DNA from: Rosa chinensis
Taxonomy: Eukaryota > Streptophyta > Magnoliopsida > Rosales > Rosaceae
Assembly (NCBI RefSeq): GCF_002994745.2
Contig: NC_037093.1
Location: 7,738,400-7,802,399, forward strand
DNA: 64,000 nt
Direction: 5' to 3'
Shown here: positions 55,696 through 64,000 of the stretch, piece after piece
Layout of the letters: the number at the start of each line of letters is the position of its first letter
How positions within the stretch are numbered: position 1 is the stretch's first letter
The notes under the pieces: model-generated
The model's input: only the letters and a program-made list of their open reading frames with translations
What the model was told of the DNA's origin: nothing
Databases searched by the model: none
Position numbers and translations under genes: made by a program

Positions 55696-58600
55696 TTCAA
55701 ATGATCTTGTTACAATGGTTAGACAAATATATCAATTCGCAACCTATTCTTTTTTTTGAATAAATTCGCAACCTATTCTAATGACCATGAAATTGCGAAA
55801 GGTCATGAGTTAGAGCAGCTGGCTCAACTGCTTTTGGTTACTGTTTAGTCTAATTAGTTGAATATAATGTCCTCTAACACTTTCTCCCTATAAGGCTTTG
55901 TCTGCTATGTTTGGAGACAACTAATCAATATCAAATCTAGGGACGGTGTTCTTAACTCTTTCAACAAATGTCAAACAAGTTTTCTTACTTAACTTCAATC
56001 AAATGAGCCTGAAGGGACAGTGAAATTTAGACTTGGTAAGCTTTTTTCTTTTTTTTGGTCAACACTAGTAAGCATTTAGAAACCTATCTGCATGGGGTTG
56101 TTAGCAATAAGCCAATTCAAATAGAGCCTAAAGAGATCTATTCAATGGGGACATTAATTACAGTAGACAAAATATCTAAGGCTGCGGTTATTGGAGAGAG
56201 ATAGACCTACTTTTTAATCATATTTTTGTAAATTAACTATTAGATGATTAGATATTTATGTGTAGATCATTTATGAAAATTTTCAACCAAATTGAAAAAT
56301 CGTTAAGGCATTCATAATCGTGATTTATCAGTTATGAACATGAACATTTTATGTTTGACAGTTTAGTTTGTCCATTGATTTGATCTAGTTCGGTACATTA
56401 ACGGTTAGCAATCTGAAAAAAAATATTTCAAAAGTTATCTACTCATAACTCATGCATACATAACATCTAAAGGTTAAATTTGCCTTGATGTATTCAAAAA
56501 GTGGATCTTCCAAACCGTTGATTAGATAATGTTCAACTAGTCCTCATTTTACTGGTCCTAATTAAAAGGGCTCCAGCGGTTATTACCACCATATTATTTT
56601 CTTAGTTTACCCTACAAACATTTGAATTATTGAATGGCTAAATTACCCAAGTGCAAAATGACTAATAAGTACATTAACTTTCTAAAATCTAAATCTTAAA
56701 GGAAAACTAAATATATAATCGATTAATTAAATAAAATACTACTTTATTTCTCATTGGATAACATTAATCTTCACCTTCCCCACCTAAATTTGAATTTATT
56801 ACTATTTTTTGTTTTTTGTTGCCTCCTCATCGTTTCGTTTCAATTCGCAAAACTATTAGTGTTAACTTTATCAAAATCTTTGCAATAACCTTTATGAACA
56901 CTGAAAGTAAAAATTTAAAACACGAAGAAAAGAAAATCTCTTCTTTATTGCTCGTAGTTGTTAACTTACTAATCTTTTAACAGAGATTGAAATAGACGAA
57001 CATTGAAACTGAAAGAAAAAATGGAAATAAATCATATTATGTTTTTATTAGGAAACTTAGATATATTTTAGTTTTTTTATTGGTATAAATTAAATTAGAG
57101 ATTTTCGTTTTTTTTTTTTTTTGAAAAATGCTTATTTTGTAGTCAAATTTTAGCCAAACTAACCAAAAAAATCATTTTGGCCAGACACTTTTGAAATACG
57201 TCTGCATCAGTTATCTCTATTTTAGATAGACTTGAATTTATAATATTTATTAAATGAAGATAAAATAGTTTAAATGTATTAAAAAATTATATAAAATGAC
57301 TTAAAATGAGTGTTTTAAATTAACAAAAAAAAAAAAAAAAAGGGAGTCTCATCTCGCTCTTTATATTTAAGAGCGAGATAGGTAAAAGCTAAAATAGAGA
57401 GTCACTTAGGTGCAGCTAAAAATGATAAAAATCTAAACATGTTTTCCAAAATAACTAAGGAGTCAAGATAGAGAGTATGCTAAACATGATCTGACACGAT
57501 CAAATTCAAAACAACATTTTCTAAGTTTGCGACATGGTTGCTTTCTTCTCTCTGTTTTTTTTTCTTTTCGGTTTCCTAAAATTGCAATATTTTGATTTAA
57601 ACAAAATAAATATGTATATAATTATAGGGAACTTAGCTCAAATAAGCATGTTACATGGACAAAATAGCCTTTTAGGCACAGAAATTCTCTAGATTATCTT
57701 TCATCTGTGAAACACTGTGAAAGTTTGCAAAACAATCAATACAATACCCTATGTTTGTGAAAAAAATTACATTACGAATACATTGTGAAATCTTGCAATT
57801 CGTAAATCTAGAATAAAATAAACATTTTGCATGACAAAATTTCATTTTTGTTAATAGTATGAAAGATGTCATTTTCATTCATGCATCGGGCACTAAGTGA
57901 TCATATACAATCGCCTACGCCTAACCTCTATCATAAAAAAAATAAAATAAAAAATAACAACCACAACAAAGGAAGGGCTTGAAGAGTTAAAGTACTCCTT
58001 TACCTACCTATAATAATTGATAAAAAGGAATGGTAATATTTGGGTCGTTGGCTTGAAGAATTAGTAATTAAGTGCAATAATGCACCTTTTTTTGGCAATT
58101 TGAGTTGTGACCAATTAATATCGAATGTCAATCACAACAACAAAAGCTATAGATTTCGGGGAAACAGATTTAGGATTTGCTACTGTAAAGTATAACTAGA
58201 CAAGTCCAATATCACTGTCAAATGTCCTTATGTCAAGTACAATAAACAGTTGCAAATTAAGAGCTAGCTTGCTACACTCTGGACTTTCATCTGTAGAATG
58301 GATTATTGCACTAGTAGTTCTCTTAGTTTATTTGGTATTTTTCTAATCATCCAATCCAATGGACTTCTTAATTTTCAATTTCTCTTGTTTCTATTTAAGC
58401 TGACAGAAATTCAAAAAAATACATAAGTGTTAGCTTTAACGCCATAAATCTTTTCCAATAAGTGAGAGTTCTTGAGTTGTGTTACATAAAAAAATAAAAA
58501 TAAATAAAAGGCTCATTAGTAAGGTATAATTGGACATTCAAGGATTGAACCTCTTGGGGAATATCTAAGTTACTTGGTAAAGTTGTAGCTTAATGAGGAA

Positions 58601-59853
58601 GTGGTTTATCGATGTTAATATTTCTGATCACCCAGCAAGTAGGGAAATATGTTTTGGCAAAACCAAGAACTTGATGAGTTAGAGCGTCTAAACCAAAGAA
58701 TGCGCAAGTGATTGAAAATTAATCGGCAATAAGTGGATAAGCTATAACATTATAGTTAAGCTATAAGGCAAGATTTCCATTTTTGATGTAGGATCGATAC
58801 AGTCTTGAATAGTAACGTCTAGATGATGATAGATGCATGATAAATTGGTAGTGACCACCAAAAAAAACCTGCAAAAACAAAGACCACATTAATGAGGAGC
58901 AGGCGTGCATGTGGTTGCTCCGATCCAAGGACAACGAAAGAGATCGATGCCAATTATTCAGAAACATATGCAGGCAAAACACTTGGGGTCTCTCGTATGC
59001 TCTCTCACTCATACATGATCATAAAGTCTCAAAAAGATGAGAAGAAGGCCATGGTGGGTGTGGGTGGGTGGATGGTGCTTGTGAACAATGTGAAGATTGT
59101 TAATGCTGCCTTGTCTCTTCCATTGGCCTCTTTCTATTTTTCACTTCCTCCTTTACTAGTTCATAACTGTGCCCTGTGTTTATGTTACTGGGATCTAAGC
59201 TAGCTAGGGTCCCCATTACGTGTCCCAGCTAACCCAGATTCACATGCAGAGACTAATTAATCAACTATATATACAACAGTATCTACGATAGTGCATGCTT
59301 CATATACTGGAGTTAAATATGGTTCCTGCAGTGTAACTGTGTAAGGTAATTCCCGTAACGAACACAACCCTCGTGTTTAGTACGAAAATTATTCCAGGTG
59401 AGCAAAAAAATTTGGGTCCCCACCGATATCTCTCTACCTTTCCCATACAGCCTGGAAATGGGTCCTCGGATGACTAGGGTTCTATTTTCTTTATCATAGG
59501 AAATCCAAGACACAAACTTTTATTGTCCCCGTTTGCTAATTAGCTATTAATCTTCTTGCCCCCACATATACGTGATTAAAAGGTTAAGATATATAGATCA
59601 CAATAATGCGATCAATTACTTGTTGTCTTAACAATAATTGAATGGCTTAGGCTAGCTAGGGCTTTAATCCAGGAAACAATATTACGAGTTTGCTATGGCT
59701 GAGATATAAGGCATCCTCCTATCATGAAGAGGTTGGTGGAGCATAAATAAGTCATTACTCTTAGGTCGTATCATTTGACTATTTATGAACTTAGATGATG
59801 GGGATGGGATGTTCGGATGTTAGGAATATGAGAAATCATTAGATGGTCCTGGA
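55696..59853. other. Long intergenic stretch, AT-rich, no gene recognised
   Basis: About 4.2 kb. Contains the dispersed repeat at 56215-56480, a small duplication of AATTCGCAACCTATTCT (near 55735 and 55763) around a short T-rich insert, and T or A runs (57107-57122, 57326-57342). Open frames such as 57672-57878 (-) and 58892-59203 (+) have no recognisable domain. Confidence 0.6.
56215..56480 (+). repeat. Dispersed repeat, copy of 20130-20400
   Basis: Same orientation and same conserved words as 20130-20400. Boundaries are approximate. Confidence 0.65.
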
Positions 59854-60778
59854 TAGGGCTGCCACTTGGTTTGGTAATTACCAAACCGACTGAACACCAA
59901 CCGATGGTAACTGAGACCGATAATACTGAAATCGAAAATTACCGAAAAAGTTGGTTTGGTTTTGGTAAATACCGAATCTACCGATTATCTAAATATTAGA
60001 TTTATATACTACAGTTTTCAATACACATACATATATATTAAGAAATAGGGAAAAAGATATAAACAGTACATGAGGTAAGACCCATTCTAAATTTTTGTAC
60101 CCAACTTTTGGAAACTATCATTTTAGTATCTGGAGTACCAAATCCAACCCAATTTTGGTACACGCCGTCCATGACGACGTTAACTCTTCTGACAGCTGAC
60201 ATGATTTAAAGAGGCCACGAGAGGAGCAAGTTAACACCGTGATGGACGGCGGGTACGTATGTTGGGTCGAACTGGCTATTTGGGGTACCAATGTGATAGT
60301 TTCGGAAAGTTGGGTATGAAAATTTAGAATGGACCATAGTTGGAGTACTGTTTATATTTTTTTCCCTAAGAAATAAACATAAAAACTTTTATAATAGTAT
60401 GAACATTACTACATATACTACATTAATAGTACATGTATTTTAAGTAACCTAGTCAAAGATGGTTAAATAACCTAGTTTTATTGAAAATTGCTAAAACTTG
60501 ATGTCATATATACAAAAGAAAGCTATAATTAGTAGATGAATACAAAGTTTATGATTATAAAATTCAAAAACCTAGTTTTGTTCATTCTAATTTATATTAT
60601 AAAGAATTAGTTGTTTTAAAGTTGGTAATACCGAAAACCGAAATACCAAATTTGATAAATATAATTAAAAACCAAAAATTTTGGTTGGTAATTGATAGCT
60701 CAGTTTTGAAACCGAAAGCTTTGATTTTGAAGTTGGTAATACCTATAACTGATTCGAACTAACCGAGTGACAGCCTTA
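59854..60778. mobile_element. hAT-type MITE
   Basis: Ends are TAGGGCTGCCACTTGGTTTG and, reverse-complemented, TAAGGCTGTCACTCGGTTAG; 8-bp duplication GTCCTGGA at 59846-59853 and 60779-60786. Internal arms are rich in GGTAATTACC and ACCGAAA words. No coding capacity. It is 925 bp long, of which 328 bp are a second nested MITE plus its duplication. Confidence 0.88.
60048..60366. mobile_element. Mutator-type MITE nested in the hAT MITE
   Basis: 319 bp with long inverted arms of about 80 bp: left GGGAAAAAGATATAAACAGT, right (reversed) GGGAAAAAAATATAAACAGT; both continue with CATTCTAAATTTT and TACCCAACTTT. The 9-bp duplication TAAGAAATA at 60039-60047 and 60367-60375 fits Mutator-like transposition. 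Confidence 0.88.
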
Positions 60779-61029
60779 GTCCTGGATCTAAACCTTTCTC
60801 TGTATTCAGTATCAGTAAGAAAAATATTATTAAACTAATAAAATAACAATTATTCTTAAACTTGTGGGGACCTTTTTTTTTTTTGAAACGCTTGTGGGGA
60901 CCTTTTAAATCAAATAGAATTACAACGATGATAAAATTAGACACACTTCTTGCCCTTTAGTTACTGTATCCAAATATGTAGTCACCTTTTTTTTTTTTTG
61001 GGTCATTTTTTTTTCGCCTTTCATCTTCT
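60779..61029. other. Short unassigned spacer
   Basis: Contains a duplicated GCTTGTGGGGACCTTTT-like word (about 60858 and 60890) and T runs. No gene. Confidence 0.5.
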
Positions 61030-61640
61030 TCTTTTTTGATCAAAAGATTTTATTAATCAAATAACAGATTACATCAAGAAGTATATAGTGGCCTCATTAA
61101 ATCCACCACAAACCGGTTGGGAAGAGTACCACACTCCCACTAAATCCCAAATACTAGACTTCATCAACTAGGATTGGTAAGAGCCACTCCGGGGCCATTT
61201 GCCACCAATATGTAGGAAAAGGAAGGGATCGGAAAGAGCTGCCCTTGCTACACTATGAGCAGCTTTATTACACTTTCTAGGGATATAACCCCAACTACAA
61301 GACTGAAACAAACTCAAAAGTACCTTAGCTTCATCAATTAGAGCTCCATTTGGACTGAGGTCTTCAAGGTTGGAATTTAATGCCACAAACACATTTTGTG
61401 CGCGTCTCCTTCAATCTCCAAATTAGTGAAACGTGCTTGATAGCAAAAATGTAAGCCATTCACTAATGCTAGAACCTCGCATGTCTGTGGGTTAACAAAC
61501 CCCACACTCGGTACTGCCAACACCCCAAAGCAGGCTCCTCTGTCATCTCTAACCACTACCCCTGTACCATACAGACCCTGGCTCACGTTCAAGGCACCAT
61601 CAATATTTAGTTTTACTGAGCCCATCCTAGGCTTCTCCCA
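61030..61640 (-). pseudogene. LINE remnant: RNase H domain and 3' end
   Basis: On -, KRWEKPRMGSVKLNIDGA opens an RVT_3-type RNase H domain, continued by GTGVVVRDDRGACFG and LALVNGLHFC. A one-frame shift near 61385 leads to FQSCSWGYIPRKCNKAAHSV. The 3' end shows ATTAATAAAATCTTTTGATC and an A run at its end (T run near 61034 on +), typical of plant LINE tails. The rest of ORF2 is absent (5' truncation). Confidence 0.75.
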
Positions 61641-61643
61641 TCT

Positions 61644-61734
61644 CTTTTTTGTTCATATTAATAGGTTCATCTTGAGATATCTAACTAAAGTTTTTTCTTT
61701 TGGAAATTCGAACCTATTAATATGAACAAAAAAG
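61644..61734. repeat. Perfect 25-bp inverted repeat (hairpin)
   Basis: Arms 61644-61668 and 61710-61734 are exact reverse complements (core GTTCATATTAATAGGTTC), with a 41-bp loop. They lie at the junction of two LINE fragments. Confidence 0.9.
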
Positions 61735-62044
61735 ATGCAAAATAAAGCTGGAGCCCGGCAAAAGCAAGGCCACACCAACAAACACCAAAGGATCATGAGC
61801 AAACCTCCAAATAAAGAGAAAACAAGGAGCAAATAAACTCCAGAGCATGAGAGAAAGGAGGCTCAAACACAGGCAAAACACCAAGCCAGCCAACAAGAAG
61901 TCTCCACTTAAGAAAGAGGTTCATATTAGCACCAGAAGACTTTAGGTTTAAAGACATCCGCTTGCATTTTACAAGGTCGATAATAGCAGTAAAATCACCC
62001 GTCGGAAATTTGAAACTCACTCTCGAAAATCCGACTATGATCAT
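61690..62044 (-). pseudogene. Second LINE 3'-end remnant
   Basis: On -, an open frame begins MIIVGFSRVSFKFPTGDFTA and ends at a TGA near 61793. It is followed by T-rich sequence, TTCATATTAATAGGTTCG and an A-rich end (about 61691-61700). The tail form is that of a plant LINE, but the protein segment is not one I can name. Confidence 0.4.
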
Positions 62045-62771
62045 CGGTGACTAAATGATCGTACACTTATGATCGAAACATAGATTGATTGGTCTTCGGT
62101 CCCTAATGGCTCGTACAGTGCCAGCAGAAAGTTCCCCCCTTCCTAGGTCATCACTAGCCCGTCGATGTGACCCCCTGTGGGCCACCACTCGTCAAATCAA
62201 ATCTTTGCCTCAAGACACTCGTATATGATTATTATATACTACTCTTTCCACCTGGACGGCTCCGATTCACCCGACCTCTCTGTCTCCCACACCCCAGCCT
62301 CCACTCAGATCTTTTCCCTCCAAAATTCCTCCCCCTTTACGTGTCACTCACCCCTCCACCCCACATCATCACTCGCTGCCACACCTCACCCACAGAATCC
62401 TTGTCCTTAGTAAACCCCGATATCACTATGTTGCCTTTCAATAAGAAAAGCCGTTACGTATTTCGTAAGTATGGATAATATAGTTGCTAACATAACAACG
62501 TAACGTTACGACCAAAGCTGGTTTCCTGCACACATGAGATTTTAACCAAAAGTAAAGAAAAGTCAAATGCTTTGGGAATCATAATTGAACCATCAGTTCA
62601 CTACAGCCCCCATATTCTATAGATATTGGAGTAATAATAACAGTAAATAATAAAATTGACAGCAATGGTCCCTTTCTATCTCTCACTTCCTAATTCCGAC
62701 CGAAAATTGAACAAAATTTATAGGACGAAACTCCGAAAATAGGAGCCATTTCACTTCTCTTTTAACTCTGT
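62045..62771. other. 3' flank of the cyclin gene
   Basis: About 730 bp. The part near 62771 is presumably the cyclin 3' UTR. A C-rich stretch spans 62270-62400. Open frames there (62167-62478, +) have no recognisable domain. Confidence 0.5.
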
Positions 62772-63068
62772 CTACGGAGATTGTACATTTTCCGGAGGAG
62801 AAATTCGGGGACGTTTGTGGGGCGGCTCCGCTTGGATTAAGGCCCCCGGATTCTCAGAGCGGGTGTCGCAACTCTTGCAAGCGGCCGCGTCGAGCACACC
62901 GACGGGGCTGGCGGGCGCGGACGGAGGCGGGGCTGAGCTACCAGCTTTATGGCGGCAGGATGAGGGACACGTGTCGATCAGGTACTCCTCCATGAGTTGG
63001 TGACAGCTTCTCACACTTTCCTGTCCCCAATAAGAAAGAAGAAAATGAATTTTGCAATTTACCGCGAG

Positions 63069-63107
<39 letters not shown>

Positions 63108-64000
63108 TTCACAGCTTTCTATGCTTCTCTCGACTCTTGGATTTTCTCATCTAACAGAAACTAAAAATATTAATTATTTGTAAAATCAACCCCAACAAAG
63201 TTCAAAAATTGCTCGCAGACCCATGGATTATTACTTTGTTTACTCTTTCGTCAAACAACGCTCCTGCTTGGTCTTCCGCCGCCGCAGACTCGACGCTTAC
63301 GCCAGTGGCGCAGAGCACAGCCGCCGCCGCCACCGTCGACGGTGAAAAACCCAAGAAATCAATCACTGAAACACAAAACCAGAACATCACAACTAAAAAC
63401 TGGAATAGAAAAACCAAATTAAGCTTTGTCTGAAAAAAGAGTTATAGTACTACGTAGTTCTACCTCGTATGGTTTTGAGAACCAGATCAGAAGAAGCCTC
63501 GTGAAGGTCGAGAGGGGAAGAAGCGGGGAGCTTAGAGATGAAATGGGGGAGGAAATCGAAGGGTGTGACGGAGCGGAGTCTCCAGTTGAGACTGGACATG
63601 ACCAAAAGCTCCATTCTTTGGACCGTTTTGGGTTCGAAGACGAATCTTGGCTCGAAGATTTGGAGGTCGACGATGTAGGGAACATTAGGCTCCTCCATCT
63701 TGGCCGCTAAAGACAAGCACGCCACCGAGAGCAGCTGAAACGGCCACCGCCCATGCTGTTGCTGCAGGCAATAAAGAAAACAACGTACACAAACAATAAG
63801 AAAACAAACCCACTAAGACGAAGAGGTTTTGCTCGGAGAAAGAGAGAGTTACCGGGAGGGAGCGGGTGGAGAGGAATCGGTCCAAGTAGTTGACGGAGAG
63901 GAACGCCGTGAGCGGGGCAAAGCGGTAGTGGGAGTGGACTTTCAAGATCCAGTTGATGGAGTCCTGGCGGGCGGTGACGTCGACGGTGCGGTCACGGCAG
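62772..64000 (-). CDS. D-type cyclin, partial (5' part outside window)
   Basis: Exons on -: 64000-63853 (continues out of the window), 63761-63464, 63365-63235 and 63020-62772 (stop at 62772-62774). All junctions are in phase. The cyclin box is clear: SINWILKVHSHYRFAPLTAF, LSVNYLDRFLSTRSLP, WPFQLLSVACLSLAAKMEEP, FEPKTVQRMELLVM and LNWRLRSVTPFDF. A C-terminal cyclin fold segment follows (FSPSTVAAAAVLCA), then SCHQLMEEYLID and a Pro/Ser-rich tail. D-type cyclins activate CDKA to phosphorylate retinoblastoma-related protein at G1/S. The RLRSVTPFDF segment resembles the CYCD1 group more than CYCD3, but the subgroup is tentative. The LxCxE motif would be upstream of the window. Confidence 0.9.
63070..63104. 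repeat. (AT)n microsatellite in cyclin intron
   Basis: About 35 bp of AT repeat in the last intron of the cyclin gene. Confidence 0.9.

Noticed and set aside
55735..55780. Duplication of AATTCGCAACCTATTCT around a short T-rich insert as a mobile element
   Set aside because: The insert is only about 12 bp; slippage or repair is as likely.
58892..59203. 103-codon + strand open frame as a host gene
   Set aside because: No domain, no homologous motif and an equally long frame on the other strand; chance in sequence of moderate GC.

Overview
This window is nuclear DNA of a dicot-like flowering plant. The evidence is spliced genes with GT-AG introns, plant-only protein families (D-type cyclin, plant 2-oxoglutarate dioxygenase, plant PHD-acetyltransferase, plant mobile domain), and dense nested plant transposons. 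The species cannot be named from sequence alone. No bacterial operons, CRISPR arrays or rRNA genes were seen.

Host genes. (i) 1-647 (+): last exons of an acyl-lipid desaturase. (ii) 22208-23729 (+): an intact two-exon 2-oxoglutarate/Fe(II) dioxygenase; decayed relatives lie at 37028-37290 and 39240-39345, and a copy of its intron at 1185-1305. (iii) 24204-29765 and 31084-36542 (both -): two tandem 11-exon genes. Each joins in one open frame an IDM1-like half (Tify-binding-like domain, PHD finger, GNAT acetyltransferase) to a MATH/coiled-coil half. This PHD-GNAT-MATH-coiled-coil design is the most unusual thing here. Both copies keep it, and every exon-length difference between them is a multiple of three. 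(iv) 62772-64000 (-): 3' part of a D-type cyclin.

Transposons. 1406-20080 is one Mutator-like element (MULE; 26 of 27 bp terminal inverted repeats, 8-bp target duplication). It carried a transposase-SWIM-OTU protease gene on + and a plant mobile domain gene on -. A 10.3-kb Ty3/gypsy Tekay-type element (3996-14286) later inserted inside the transposase-OTU gene. 39490-46350 is a Ty1/copia element whose 5' LTR holds a retroposon. 46457-53662 is a second, deleted Tekay element. 53790-55695 is a LINE-type element that keeps only ORF1. 59854-60778 is a hAT MITE containing a Mutator-type MITE. Two tRNA-derived SINEs (25458-25579, 38744-38876) and several LINE RNase H remnants are also present.

Most transposon genes are broken. 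Where the two Tekay copies can be compared, four stop codons are TAG in one copy and CAG in the other, consistent with deamination of methylated CHG sites. The intervals 20991-22207, 36543-39489 and 55696-59853 hold little recognisable coding sequence apart from the remnants listed.
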